NCBI GenBank assembly: GCA_947488625.1
Contig: CANKZR010000001.1
Location: forward strand, 1,116,001 to 1,180,000
Direction of reading: 5' to 3'
DNA: 64,000 nucleotides
Source: an uncultured Sphingomonadaceae bacterium
Lineage (GTDB): Bacteria > Pseudomonadota > Alphaproteobacteria > Sphingomonadales > Sphingomonadaceae
The position numbers were made by a program, and so were the translations under genes. The notes beneath the pieces are model-generated. The model made no database searches. It was not told the origin of the DNA and saw nothing but the letters and a program-made list of their open reading frames with translations. Within the stretch, counting starts at the first letter, position 1. The number at the start of each line of letters is the position of its first letter. This document shows, piece after piece, positions 35,969-45,439 of the stretch.

Positions 35969-37191
35969 AAGCGCTTGGCCCGATACCGATAGAATACACG
36001 GCCAAGGATGGCGAACTCGCCATTGGTGGACGCATTGCAAGCGCCCTGGCGAAAGAGGCGCGCGAAACGCCGCTGTTCGTTTATTCACGCGAAATCATAG
36101 AGCAGCGCATCGCAGGTCTTCGCAAGGCGATGCCAGAGCGATTGAATATTCATTATGCCATGAAAGCAAACCCTTACGGTCCATTGCTGGAATTCATGGC
36201 AGATCTGGTGGACGGGTTGGACATTGCCTCTGCCGGAGAGTTGCAACAGGCGCGCGAGGCCGGTTACCTGCCGCGAGAGATAAGTTTCGCCGGCCCCGGA
36301 AAGCGCGACCGCGAACTTTTCGCCGCGATCAAGGCGGGCGTTACTTTAAACCTGGAATCGGAGAACGAGGCGGATCGGGCGCTGCAGATCGGCAAGGAAC
36401 TGCGCATCGCGCCGCGGCTAGCCATTCGTGTGAACCCCAGTTTCGAACTGCGAGGATCGGGCATGAAAATGGGCGGCGGGGCTAAACCCTTCGGCCTTGA
36501 TGCGGAGCGTGTTCCCGCCCTTGCGAGAAAGATAGTCGACGCGGAAGCCAACTGGCGCGGCTTTCATATCTATTCGGGCAGTCAGGCGCTGGATGCCGAG
36601 GCAATCATCGAAAGCCAGGCGCATGTCCTCGATGTCGCCGCAACGCTTGCGCAGGAAGCGGGAGTCCCCGTTCCGCATCTGAACATGGGTGGGGGCTTCG
36701 GCATTCCCTATTTCGACAAGGATACTCCTCTCGATATCGCGGAGGTGGGCGACGCGCTGAAAGCACGTTTCGCAGGCCTTCCGCCGGTCCTCGCCGAAAC
36801 GCAGTTCGCCATAGAACTTGGGCGGTATCTGGTGGGCGAGGCAGGCGTTTACCTAACGCGGATCGTGGACCGGAAAGTGAGCCACGAGACGACCTATCTC
36901 ATCACCGACGGCGGGTTGCACCACCAGCTTGCGGCATCGGGCAATTTCGGGACTGTCGTGCGGCGCAATTATCCCGTCGCGATAGCCAACCGTTTCGATG
37001 CGGAGCCGGAAGAAGTCGTCAACGTCGTCGGCTGCCTGTGTACCCCGCTCGATCGCCTCGCCGATGCCGCGCATCTACCGCGTGCCGAAGTCGGTGACCT
37101 GATCGCGGTTTTCTGCGCCGGAGCCTATGGCGCCAGCGCCAGCCCGGACAACTTCCTGGGCCAGGGGCCAGCGCTGGAAATGCTGGTCTGA
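35965..37191 (+). CDS. XrtA-associated pyridoxal-dependent decarboxylase
   Basis: The 408-residue fold-type III PLP enzyme of the LysA family has MKANPYGPLLEFM with the PLP lysine near the N-terminus. It also has the glycine-rich LNMGGGFGIPYFD and CLCTPLDRLADAAHLP with the active-site cysteine. It belongs to the LysA-like branch found in XrtA loci. The substrate is not known, and a role in supplying an amine for modification of the exopolysaccharide is only inferred. The start overlaps the ligase stop as ATGA. Confidence 0.92.
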   Translation: MKALGPIPIEYTAKDGELAIGGRIASALAKEARETPLFVYSREIIEQRIAGLRKAMPERLNIHYAMKANPYGPLLEFMADLVDGLDIASAGELQQAREAGYLPREISFAGPGKRDRELFAAIKAGVTLNLESENEADRALQIGKELRIAPRLAIRVNPSFELRGSGMKMGGGAKPFGLDAERVPALARKIVDAEANWRGFHIYSGSQALDAEAIIESQAHVLDVAATLAQEAGVPVPHLNMGGGFGIPYFDKDTPLDIAEVGDALKARFAGLPPVLAETQFAIELGRYLVGEAGVYLTRIVDRKVSHETTYLITDGGLHHQLAASGNFGTVVRRNYPVAIANRFDAEPEEVVNVVGCLCTPLDRLADAAHLPRAEVGDLIAVFCAGAYGASASPDNFLGQGPALEMLV

Positions 37192-37233
37192 TACCCGGCG
37201 CTGAAATCGTCCCGCTTTAGGACAGGCCTTCAC

Positions 37234-37257
37234 AAAACCCGCCTCCAGCGCGGTTTT
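37234..37257 (+). terminator. Possible weak terminator in the 196-base gap before the export gene
   Basis: AAAACC / GGTTTT hairpin with inner GC pairs and one bulge, 42 bases after the decarboxylase stop. The T-run is part of the stem. A second hairpin (CCCCGGTT / AACCG plus GGGG) lies at 37300-37319. They suggest that the ligase-decarboxylase pair and the downstream export genes are separate transcription units. Confidence 0.35.
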
Positions 37258-37387
37258 GGGGCTGAAGGCTAACGCAATGTTCACCCTTTTTCGCGAGAAC
37301 CCCGGTTCGGAACCGAGGGGCGAATTGTCTGTGCTGCCAGCAATGGCGGTTTCAGGCACCCGCCCGACATTCGCGAAGGACGTATCA

Positions 37388-38032
37388 ATGCGAAGGAATA
37401 AGCCCGTCTGCATGCTCCTGGCTTCGGTAAGCCTTGCCATCGGCCTTTCCGGCTGCGGAGCGGGCGCTCCCGGACCCCAGCTTGAGCCTGCGCGCTTCGT
37501 CGCCATGCAGGAAGGGCCGGGTGAGGAATATGTCATCGGCCCGCTCGACCAGCTTACCATCCATGTCTGGCGAAACGAGGAACTGGGCGCCGAAGTTCAG
37601 GTGCGTCCCGATGGCCGCATCACCACGCCCCTGGTGGCGGACATGCCCGCCGTGGGCAAGACGCCGACCATGCTGGCAGAAGATATCCGCCTCCAGCTTT
37701 CGCAGTACATCGAAGAGCCCTTAGTGACTGTCATCGTCAACGAATTTGCGGGTACCTTCAGCCAGCAGGTTCGCATCGTGGGCGCGACTGCGCAGCCTGC
37801 CTCGCTGCCATATCGCGCGAACATGACGCTGCTGGACGCGATGATCGCGGTGGGCGGCCTTTCCGAATATGCTGCGGGCAACCGGGCCAAGCTGATCCGG
37901 TTCGATCGCCAGAGCGGTCAGCAGGCCGAATATGCCCTGCGTCTATCCGACCTTTTGCGCCGCGGTGAAAGCGAGGCCAACGTGATGCTGCGCCCCGGCG
38001 ACGTGATCATCATTCCAGAGAGCATGTTCTAA
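37388..38032 (+). CDS. XrtA system exopolysaccharide export lipoprotein (Wza-like)
   Basis: The 214-residue protein has a lipoprotein signal (MLLASVSLAIGLSGC, lipobox LSGC), a Poly_export domain (YVIGPLDQLTIHVWRNEEL ... VQVRPDGRITTPLVADMPAVGKT) and a SLBB domain (VRIVGATAQPASLPYRANMTLLDAMIAVGGLSEYA). It forms the outer-membrane export channel for the polysaccharide. The start is ATG with GAAGGA upstream; an upstream open frame lacks a signal peptide. Confidence 0.94.
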   Translation: MRRNKPVCMLLASVSLAIGLSGCGAGAPGPQLEPARFVAMQEGPGEEYVIGPLDQLTIHVWRNEELGAEVQVRPDGRITTPLVADMPAVGKTPTMLAEDIRLQLSQYIEEPLVTVIVNEFAGTFSQQVRIVGATAQPASLPYRANMTLLDAMIAVGGLSEYAAGNRAKLIRFDRQSGQQAEYALRLSDLLRRGESEANVMLRPGDVIIIPESMF

Positions 38033-38038
38033 GGAAGG
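38031..38038 (+). promoter_or_regulatory. Ribosome binding site for a TTG start
   Basis: AAGGAAGG overlaps the stop of the export gene and stands nine bases before TTG at 38048, supporting that unusual start. An ATG at 38040 opens only a 3-codon frame whose TGA overlaps the TTG. Confidence 0.55.
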
Positions 38039-38047
38039 TATGCCACT

Positions 38048-39565
38048 TTGAACCAGCTTCTCGAAGAACTGCGCGCAGGCGCATGGGCGATATGGAATCG
38101 CCGTTGGCTGGCGCTGGCCATTGCCTGGGGAACCTGTCTTCTGGGTTGGCTGTTGGTCGCGCTTATTCCGAACAGCTATGAAAGCGAAACGCGCATCTTC
38201 GTGCAGCTTGACGATGTTTTGGCCGAACAGATCGGCATTGGCGCGGGCAGCCGTGCACGAGACATCGATCGAATCCGCCAGACGCTCGTCAGCTCGGTCA
38301 ATCTCGAAAAGGTGGTTCGCTCCACGCGCATCGGGGACACCGTTACGTCACCAACCGAGATGGAACGCGCGATCGAAGGGCTTACCGAAGACATCGAGGT
38401 GGTGAGCGAAGGCGAGAACATCTTCGAGATATCTGCCGTAAGCGGTCGCACCGACTTGTCTGACAGCGAAAATGCCGAACTGGCGCAGGTCATCGCCCAG
38501 AGCATGATCGACATTTTCCGCGAGGAAAACCTTGGCGGCGCACGCGGGGAAATGCAGGATTCGATCGAATTCCTGAACCAGCAACTGGCCCAGCGCGAGG
38601 CGGAGCTAGAGGCTGCGGAAGAACGGCGTCTTGCCTTCGAGTCAGCCAACCCCGACCTGATCGGTGGCGCCCAGGCTATTGCCAACCAGCTTACCGCCAC
38701 ACGCGCTGCATTGCGCTCAGTGGAATCGGACCTTGCTGCCTCGCAAGGCGCCCTTGCCGCGCTTGAAGGACAGATCGCCAGCACCCCTCGCACGATCATC
38801 ACACCCGGATCGGGCGGACCGCAGGCGTCTCTGGCACAGGCAGAAGCCAATCTCGCCGCCATGGAAGCGCGTGGGCTTACCAACGAACATCCCGACATGG
38901 TTGCCGCGCGACGCACGGTCGCCTCCTTGCGGGAGCAAGCGCAGGCCGCCGGTCCCTCCAGCGGTTCGGTCAATCCGGCCTACAGCACGCTGCAATCGAT
39001 GCGTGTAGAGCGTATGTCGAACGTGCAATCGCTGCAATCGCGCGCGGCGGCTTTGCGTGCGGAAATCGCCTCCATCACGGCCAGCCAGATGCGTGAACCC
39101 GGCGCCGCCGCCGAAGCGCAGCGTATCAGCCGCGATTACGATGTGCTGCGCGAGCAATATGACCAGTTGCTGCAGGATCGCGAGGAATTGCGGCTGCATG
39201 GGCAGGTTGAGTCAGAGCATAGCGCGAGGCAGTTCGAAGTCGTCGATCCCCCGAGCACGCCCCGCACACCGGCAGCGCCCAACCGCCCTCTTCTTCTTGC
39301 TGGCGTCCTGATCCTGGGTCTGGGGGCAGGGGCGGGCACTGCCTATGCCCTCAGCAAACTCGGCTCCACCTTTGCCACGGCAAGCCAGCTGGAGCGCAGT
39401 TTCGGCCTGCCTGTTATCGGCACCATTTCCCATACTTTCACCGAGGCGGGGCGCGAATTGCGCGCCAAGCGTCTCAAGTATTTCGCCGCCGGGGTCAGTG
39501 GCCTTGGCGTCTTGTTTGTCGTGCTGATGGGCGTCGAATTCGTCCAACGCGGCATGGTGGCATGA
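38048..39565 (+). CDS. XrtA system polysaccharide chain length determinant (Wzz family)
   Basis: The 505-residue inner-membrane co-polymerase has a membrane helix near residues 17-38 and a Wzz domain (SYESETRIFVQLDDVL). A long periplasmic coiled coil spans about residues 165-370, rich in Glu/Ala/Gln. A C-terminal Pro-rich VDPPSTPRTPAAPNRPLLL precedes the second helix near 418-438, and a third hydrophobic segment lies at the end. The start is TTG, decided by the AAGGAAGG site. The next gene is its tyrosine kinase partner. Confidence 0.92.
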   Translation: MNQLLEELRAGAWAIWNRRWLALAIAWGTCLLGWLLVALIPNSYESETRIFVQLDDVLAEQIGIGAGSRARDIDRIRQTLVSSVNLEKVVRSTRIGDTVTSPTEMERAIEGLTEDIEVVSEGENIFEISAVSGRTDLSDSENAELAQVIAQSMIDIFREENLGGARGEMQDSIEFLNQQLAQREAELEAAEERRLAFESANPDLIGGAQAIANQLTATRAALRSVESDLAASQGALAALEGQIASTPRTIITPGSGGPQASLAQAEANLAAMEARGLTNEHPDMVAARRTVASLREQAQAAGPSSGSVNPAYSTLQSMRVERMSNVQSLQSRAAALRAEIASITASQMREPGAAAEAQRISRDYDVLREQYDQLLQDREELRLHGQVESEHSARQFEVVDPPSTPRTPAAPNRPLLLAGVLILGLGAGAGTAYALSKLGSTFATASQLERSFGLPVIGTISHTFTEAGRELRAKRLKYFAAGVSGLGVLFVVLMGVEFVQRGMVA

Positions 39566-39575
39566 GGACCGCGCG

Positions 39576-40586
39576 ATGACCGAACACCGCAAATTGCCCG
39601 ATCCGCCCAAGACGCTGTTGGAGCGTGCCGAAAGCATGTTCGGCCTTGGCGGCTTCACGCCCGCCGCCGTTCCCAAGGAACTGAAGAAGCCTGTGAACCG
39701 AAGGCCGAGCCGGGCAAGGCCGAAGGCCCCGCGCGCCGATATTCCCACGCAGGCTAATTCGCCCGCGCAGCCCGCCGAAGCAGAACAGTCCAGGCCCCCG
39801 CCCACAGCGCACACCGCGCCCGAGCCCGTCTACGAGGATGTCGAATTCTCCGAAATCGAGCATCTGATCGATCGGGAATGCCTGGCCCGCCATGGACTGA
39901 TCCAGCCCGAGGGGCAGGTGACGGAGCTTTTGGAAGAGTTCCGCATCGTCAAGCGGCAGGTGCTACAGGCAGTCCGCAAGGCGCGAGCGACCGGCTCCGG
40001 TGCACTGGCGCAGCGCGTACTGGTCTGTTCTCCGCACCCTGACGAAGGCAAGAGCTACTGCGCGGTCAATCTGGCGATTGCCCTGGCGGCGGAAAAGGAC
40101 AGCGAAGTCCTGCTGGTGGATGCCGATTTCGCCAAACCATCCCTACTCAAGATGCTCGGCCTGCCCAAGGGGCCGGGTTTCATGGACATCCTTGCACGCG
40201 AAGACATTAAGGTGGAAGATTGCGTCCTCGCTACCGACATTGCCGGCCTGCACGTTTTGCCTGCAGGCAATCACACCACCTCGGATAGCGAATACCTTGC
40301 CAGCCATCGCACGGCCGAGGTGCTGGACAGGCTCACCCGCGCCGCGCCCAACCGGATCGTGATCTTCGACAGTCCACCGGCGCTGGCGGCATCGCAGGCG
40401 GCGGAACTGGCTGAACATGTCGGTCAGGCGATCGTCGTCGCGCGGGCGGACCGCACCGGCCAGAGCGCGCTGGAAGATGCGTTGACGCTTCTTTCGTCCT
40501 GCCCCGACCTCAAGCTTCTTTTGAACGCTGCGCATTTCAGCCCCAGCGGGCGTCGCTTCGGCGCCTACTACGGGGACGAGGCATGA
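39576..40586 (+). CDS. XrtA-associated tyrosine autokinase (BY-kinase)
   Basis: The 336-residue cytoplasmic protein has a Pro-rich N-terminus, then the P-loop domain. It has Walker A-like SPHPDEGKSYCAVNLA near residue 150, Walker A' EVLLVDADFAKPSL and Walker B RIVIFDSPPAL. BY-kinases phosphorylate themselves and control polymer length through the Wzz partner. The C-terminus lacks an obvious tyrosine cluster, with only AYYGDEA at the very end. The stop overlaps the next start as ATGA. Confidence 0.92.
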   Translation: MTEHRKLPDPPKTLLERAESMFGLGGFTPAAVPKELKKPVNRRPSRARPKAPRADIPTQANSPAQPAEAEQSRPPPTAHTAPEPVYEDVEFSEIEHLIDRECLARHGLIQPEGQVTELLEEFRIVKRQVLQAVRKARATGSGALAQRVLVCSPHPDEGKSYCAVNLAIALAAEKDSEVLLVDADFAKPSLLKMLGLPKGPGFMDILAREDIKVEDCVLATDIAGLHVLPAGNHTTSDSEYLASHRTAEVLDRLTRAAPNRIVIFDSPPALAASQAAELAEHVGQAIVVARADRTGQSALEDALTLLSSCPDLKLLLNAAHFSPSGRRFGAYYGDEA

Positions 40587-42268
40587 TTACCATTCGCAAA
40601 GCACGCGGCATTCCCATCGGTCTTGCGTTGGCTCTGGCCGTAATGTCGCACACTGCCCATGCCCAAGCACAGAGCGGTTCGGACGCGAGTATGCCGGACC
40701 AGGTAGAAACTGGTGAACGCGCGGAACGCACATCGGGCGCGGACATCACCCCCTATATCGAAGCTTCTCAGGTCATTTCCGCGCAATTGCAGCTCGGCGA
40801 TGACGTGCTGACCTACACCCAGCTTGCCGCAGGAGTGGACGCCACTATCGCGGGCCGCAACTCCAGCGCATCTGCATCCCTGCGCTACGAGCGTGAGATC
40901 GGCTACGGCGATGCCGTGGATAGCGATACGGTCTCCGGTATCGCCCGCGCTTCGGTGGGGCTGCTGCGTCGTGGCATTACTCTCGAAGCGGGTGGACTGG
41001 CCTCCCGCACACGCGTTGAAGCCAACGGTTTTTCGTCCATCGGTGCTGTCGGCGGGAATGATGACGCCAGCAGCCAGATCTACTCGATCTATGCCGGACC
41101 TTCCATCCAGACCCGTTCAGGTCCGCTGGAAATCAGCGGTTCCTATCGTCTGGGTTACACCCGCGTCGATACTTCGGATGTGCTGGTAACGGCGCCAAAT
41201 GAGGCACCGGTCGATATCTTCGACGATAGCGTTAACCACAACGCTGCCATTCGTTTCGGCGCCGCGCCCGGCACGGTCGCACCCATTGGCATCGGGATTG
41301 GCGCAGGATGGAACAGGCAGGATATCTCCAATCTCGATCAGCGGATCGAGGACCGCTATGTGCGCGGCGATGTGACGCTGCCGGTTTCTCCCAACGTCGC
41401 GCTGGTTGGTGGTGTGGGCTATGAGGATGTCGAGGTGTCCAGCCGCGATGCGCTGCTGGACGGCGATGGCGCGCCGATAATCGGCAACGATGGCCGCCTG
41501 GTGACGGACGAAAGCGGTCCGCGGCAGATCGCCTATGAGACCGACGGCCTGATCTGGGATGTCGGCGTGATGTGGCGCCCCAGCGTCCGCACCTCGCTAG
41601 AAGCGCATGTGGGCCGACGCTACGGCTCCACCACCTATTACGGCTCGCTGTCCTATGCGCCCAATGCCAACTCCAGCCTCAGCGTTTCGGTATACGACAA
41701 CATTACCGGCTTCGGTGGCCAGCTTACCGATGCGCTGGATCTGTTGGGGTCGGATTTTCAGGCGGCACGCAACCCGATCTCGGGCGATCTTGGCGGTTGC
41801 GTCATCGGTGCAGAAGGCAACAATTGCGCTCTGGCGCAGCTTAATTCGCTGCGCTCTTCCGTATTTCGCAATCGCGGAGTGGCTGCCAGCTATTCGGTAA
41901 CGGGCAGGCGCACATCTTTCGGTATCGGCGTAGGTTATGATCGTCGCAGCTTCATCGGCGCAGAGAACACCGTCCTTGCCGATGTCGACGGCGTGATTGA
42001 TGAAAGTTACTACATCGCTGCCAATGTCTCACGCCAATTGGACCGGAAATCCGGGATTTCGGCCGGCGCTTATGCCAGCTGGTTCAACGGCGGTTCCGGC
42101 ACCTTGGGTGATGGCTTTGGCTATTCTGCGTCGATCGCATACAACCGCAATATCTGGCGTGGCCTGACAGGTGTTGCCGCCATCGGCCTCGATGGTGTCA
42201 GCCGCGACAATCTTCCCGATTATTCTGCCGCATCCGCCCTTCTGGGCCTGCGCTACACATTCGACTGA
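40583..42268 (+). CDS. XrtA/PEP-CTERM locus outer-membrane beta-barrel protein (TIGR03016-like)
   Basis: The 561-residue protein has a signal peptide ending HTAHAQAQ. A long series of amphipathic beta strands with aromatic ends follows, finishing in ALLGLRYTFD with a terminal aromatic-acid signature near that of outer-membrane barrels. Size and position fit the TIGR03016 family found in these loci. It probably forms a barrel needed for polymer export or secretion (inference). Confidence 0.85.
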   Translation: MITIRKARGIPIGLALALAVMSHTAHAQAQSGSDASMPDQVETGERAERTSGADITPYIEASQVISAQLQLGDDVLTYTQLAAGVDATIAGRNSSASASLRYEREIGYGDAVDSDTVSGIARASVGLLRRGITLEAGGLASRTRVEANGFSSIGAVGGNDDASSQIYSIYAGPSIQTRSGPLEISGSYRLGYTRVDTSDVLVTAPNEAPVDIFDDSVNHNAAIRFGAAPGTVAPIGIGIGAGWNRQDISNLDQRIEDRYVRGDVTLPVSPNVALVGGVGYEDVEVSSRDALLDGDGAPIIGNDGRLVTDESGPRQIAYETDGLIWDVGVMWRPSVRTSLEAHVGRRYGSTTYYGSLSYAPNANSSLSVSVYDNITGFGGQLTDALDLLGSDFQAARNPISGDLGGCVIGAEGNNCALAQLNSLRSSVFRNRGVAASYSVTGRRTSFGIGVGYDRRSFIGAENTVLADVDGVIDESYYIAANVSRQLDRKSGISAGAYASWFNGGSGTLGDGFGYSASIAYNRNIWRGLTGVAAIGLDGVSRDNLPDYSAASALLGLRYTFD

Positions 42269-42293
42269 CCGGGTCAGCAAGGAGAGCAATCCC

Positions 42294-43448
42294 ATGTTCG
42301 ATAACTTCTATGGCCTCACCGGCAAGCCTTTCCAGCTCACACCTGATCCGGAATTCTATTTCCGTTCGATCACCCATCGCAAGGCGCTGTCCTACCTGGG
42401 CTATGGCCTGGCCCAGGGCGAGGGGTTCATTGTCATCACCGGCGAAGTCGGCTCGGGCAAGTCCACGCTGGTTGCGCACATGATGGAAAGCCTGGACGAG
42501 AACCAGGTTACCGTAGCGCAAGTCGTCACCAGCAAGCTGGACGGCGAAGAAATCGTCCACGTCGTGGCACGCAGCTTCGGTCTCGATATCGAAGGCCATG
42601 ACAAGGCCACGGCCCTGACCGAGATCGAAAGCTTCCTGCACGAGGAAGCGCGCGAAGGCCGTCGCTGCCTGCTGGTGATGGACGAATCGCAGAACCTTAC
42701 CGTCTCTGCACTGGAAGAGTTGCGGATGCTGTCGAACTTTCAGCTGGGCAATCATCCGCTGTTACAGACCTTGCTGCTGGGTCAGCCCGAATTTCGCGCC
42801 ACGATCCAGAGCGATCCGGGCCTGGAGCAGCTGCGCCAGCGCGTTATCGCGGCGCATCACCTAGAGCCCATGCAGAAAGGCGAGATCGAGCCCTATATCG
42901 TTCATCGCCTGAAGAAAGTGGGCTGGGACGGGAACCCCGCTTTCGATCAGCGCGTGTTCTCGGAGCTTTACGAAGCCAGTGGCGGCATTCCCCGGCGGGT
43001 GAACCAGATCGCCAATCGCCTGCTTCTGCTGGGCGCCGTGGAAGAACGCAACCGGATCGATGCGGCCATGTTGCAGAACGTGCTGGGCGAGATGGAGGCC
43101 GAGCGCGCCTTCCCCGAAGCTGCGCCATCCCCCATGCCTGAGGCCGAGAAGAACTTCGAGCCGGTTAAAGCCATGCCCACCACGCCGCGCGTGGACAAGG
43201 AAATGCTGGAAGAATATCTGGCAGAACGAGACGTCCAGATTGCCGAATTGCAGCAGGCAATCGTGGAGATGGCCGAGCAGCGCGACACCGCAATCGCCGA
43301 ATTCGTAAATCCCGAGATTGAAACCTTGCGCGAACAGCTGGCGCGGGTGGAAGCAAAGTGTTTCGAACAGGAGCGCACGATACGCCAGACCCTGACCATG
43401 CTGATCGACTGGATCGAGAGCGAGATGGATTCGAGCAAGGCCGCCTGA
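42294..43448 (+). CDS. XrtA-associated ATPase (ExeA/TIGR03015-like)
   Basis: The 384-residue protein begins MFDNFYGLTGKPFQLTPDPEFYF, the hallmark of ExeA-like AAA ATPases. It has Walker A GEVGSGKSTL (near residue 52), Walker B RRCLLVMDESQNL and arginine-finger type GGIPRRVNQIANR. The C-terminal 110 residues form a charged coiled coil (EYLAERDVQIAELQQAIVEM ...). The start has SD AAGGAGA. It may power or gate assembly of the export machinery (inference). Confidence 0.92.
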   Translation: MFDNFYGLTGKPFQLTPDPEFYFRSITHRKALSYLGYGLAQGEGFIVITGEVGSGKSTLVAHMMESLDENQVTVAQVVTSKLDGEEIVHVVARSFGLDIEGHDKATALTEIESFLHEEAREGRRCLLVMDESQNLTVSALEELRMLSNFQLGNHPLLQTLLLGQPEFRATIQSDPGLEQLRQRVIAAHHLEPMQKGEIEPYIVHRLKKVGWDGNPAFDQRVFSELYEASGGIPRRVNQIANRLLLLGAVEERNRIDAAMLQNVLGEMEAERAFPEAAPSPMPEAEKNFEPVKAMPTTPRVDKEMLEEYLAERDVQIAELQQAIVEMAEQRDTAIAEFVNPEIETLREQLARVEAKCFEQERTIRQTLTMLIDWIESEMDSSKAA

Positions 43449-43472
43449 TCGGCGCACGGGAGCTTAAACGCT

Positions 43473-44384
43473 GTGAACGCGCTCAATTTCGATCATAAAC
43501 CGGCCAAGCCAGACGCCATCGTCAACGGCTTGTCGGTGGATGTAGAGGACTGGTTCCAGGTTGGCGCGTTCGAGGATGTGATCGAGCGTGACCAGTGGGG
43601 CTCGCTGGATGACCGGGTGGACCGCAATGTCCGCCAGATACTGGACCTGTTCGACACCGTGCAGGCCAAGGGCACCTTTTTCACGCTTGGCTGGGTGGCA
43701 CAGCGCCATGGCGACCTGCTGTACGAAATTGCCAGTAGGGGGCATGAAATAGCCAGCCACGGTTGGGATCATCAGCGGGTGTTTCGCCTCGATCCTGCAA
43801 GTTTCGCGACCGACATTGCCCGCACCCGAAAGGTTCTGGAAGATGCCAGCGGCACGCACGTAGTGGGGTATCGCGCACCCAGCTTCTCCATCGATGCACG
43901 CACGCCCTGGGCCTTCGACGTGCTGGCGGAAGAGGGTTATACCTACTCCTCCAGCGTGGCACCCGTAGCGCATGACCATTATGGCTGGCCCGAAGCGTCG
44001 CGGTTCGCCTTCAAGCCCGTGGCGGGCAGCAATTTCGTCGAATTGCCGGTTACCACGGCCATGTTTCGCGGGAAAAGACTGGCGGCGGGCGGTGGCGGAT
44101 TTTTCCGCGTATTGCCTTACGCTTTCAGTCGCTGGGCCATACGCCAGGTAAACCGCACCGATGGGCGGCCAGCGGTCTTCTATTTCCATCCCTGGGAGAT
44201 CGATCCCGGCCAGCCACGGGTGGCCGGTGCGCCGCTGCGCTCCCGGCTGCGCCATTGCACCAATCTGGATCGGATGGCAGGTAAGCTGAAGCATCTGGTA
44301 AGCGAGTTCAAATGGGGTCGCATGGATGCCGTCGCGCAAAGAGAAAACCTTCGGCTACGGCTTGAAAAGGCGGTGGGTGGTTGA
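43473..44384 (+). CDS. XrtA system polysaccharide deacetylase
   Basis: The 303-residue NodB-family carbohydrate esterase has GLSVDVEDWFQ with the catalytic/metal aspartate and GHEIASHGWDHQRV with the metal histidines. It also has VVGYRAPSFSID and a late FYFHPWEID with the catalytic histidine. It removes acetyl groups from polymer sugars. The start is GTG. Its stop overlaps the TTG start of the FemAB gene. Confidence 0.93.
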   Translation: MNALNFDHKPAKPDAIVNGLSVDVEDWFQVGAFEDVIERDQWGSLDDRVDRNVRQILDLFDTVQAKGTFFTLGWVAQRHGDLLYEIASRGHEIASHGWDHQRVFRLDPASFATDIARTRKVLEDASGTHVVGYRAPSFSIDARTPWAFDVLAEEGYTYSSSVAPVAHDHYGWPEASRFAFKPVAGSNFVELPVTTAMFRGKRLAAGGGGFFRVLPYAFSRWAIRQVNRTDGRPAVFYFHPWEIDPGQPRVAGAPLRSRLRHCTNLDRMAGKLKHLVSEFKWGRMDAVAQRENLRLRLEKAVGG

Positions 44385-45439
44385 ACGCGCCATTCGCCTT
44401 GATGCGCGAAACCGTCCGCGTCGCTGACTTGCAGCAGCCCGACGAGGTTGCGCGGGTGGAAGGCTTTGTGGCCGAACACGGTGGATCGGTGTTCCACACG
44501 CCGGCCTGGTTGCTCGCCGTTCAGAAGGGCACCGGCCAGCGCGCCTGCGGTCTTGTAGCAGAAGTAGGCGGGAGCCTGACGGGCTGGTTGCCGCTTACAG
44601 AGGTTCACTCGCCGATTTTCGGCCGCGCGCTCACATCGTCGGGCTTTGCAGTCGAGGGCGGCGTTCTTGCAGAGGACGAGGATACGGCCCGTAACCTGTG
44701 TGACGCGGTACGGGAATTTGCGCATCGCAGGTCGTGCCCGACGGTGGAACTTCGTGGTCCGGCATCCGGCACCGGTTGGCTTGTTCGTGAAGATAGCCAT
44801 TGCGGGTTCGTCACCACTTTGTGCGAAGATGATGACGAGCAACTCAAGGCGATCCCGCGCAAACAGCGTGCGGAAGTACGCAAGGGCCTTCGCAGGGATC
44901 TGCGCGTCACCACCGGCTCCACGCCACTCGATCGGGCCAGCCATTTTGCCGTTTATGCAGAAAGCGTGCGCAACCTGGGAACACCGGTGTTTCCCAAGAG
45001 CCTGTTCTCGGCCGTTCTCGATCGGCTCGACGCAGACATTCTGACGGTCTGGGATGGGCCAACGCCTGTCGCTAGCGTGCTGTCGCTCTACCACGACGGC
45101 GCCGTAATGCCATATTGGGGCGGCGGTACATGGGCAGCGCGACACCTGCGTGCGAATGATCGCATGTATTACGAACTGATGCTGCACGCGCGCAGACGGG
45201 GCTGCGACCGGTTCGATTTCGGACGCAGCAAGACCGGAAGCGGCGCGTGGAACTTCAAGAAAAACTGGGGTTTCGACCCGCAGCCACTGTCCTACGCCAG
45301 TTGGACGGCGCCGGGCCATGAACCGCGCGACGCCGATCCCACCAGCGCAAAGCACCAGTCACGCATTGCGCTATGGAAAAAGCTGCCCCTGCCGCTGGCC
45401 AACAGGATCGGCCCACTTATCGCCAGGGGGCTGGGGTGA
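44381..45439 (+). CDS. XrtA-associated FemAB family protein
   Basis: The 352-residue protein of the GNAT/FemAB fold has FHTPAWLLAVQKGTGQRA, KAIPRKQRAEVRKGLRRDL, YWGGGTWAARHLRANDRMYYELMLHA and FDFGRSKTGSGAWNFKKNWGF. It is a probable acyl or aminoacyl transferase acting on the exopolysaccharide or its precursor (inference). The start is taken as TTG overlapping the previous stop; ATG at 44402 is an alternative. Confidence 0.88.
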   Translation: MNAPFALMRETVRVADLQQPDEVARVEGFVAEHGGSVFHTPAWLLAVQKGTGQRACGLVAEVGGSLTGWLPLTEVHSPIFGRALTSSGFAVEGGVLAEDEDTARNLCDAVREFAHRRSCPTVELRGPASGTGWLVREDSHCGFVTTLCEDDDEQLKAIPRKQRAEVRKGLRRDLRVTTGSTPLDRASHFAVYAESVRNLGTPVFPKSLFSAVLDRLDADILTVWDGPTPVASVLSLYHDGAVMPYWGGGTWAARHLRANDRMYYELMLHARRRGCDRFDFGRSKTGSGAWNFKKNWGFDPQPLSYASWTAPGHEPRDADPTSAKHQSRIALWKKLPLPLANRIGPLIARGLG

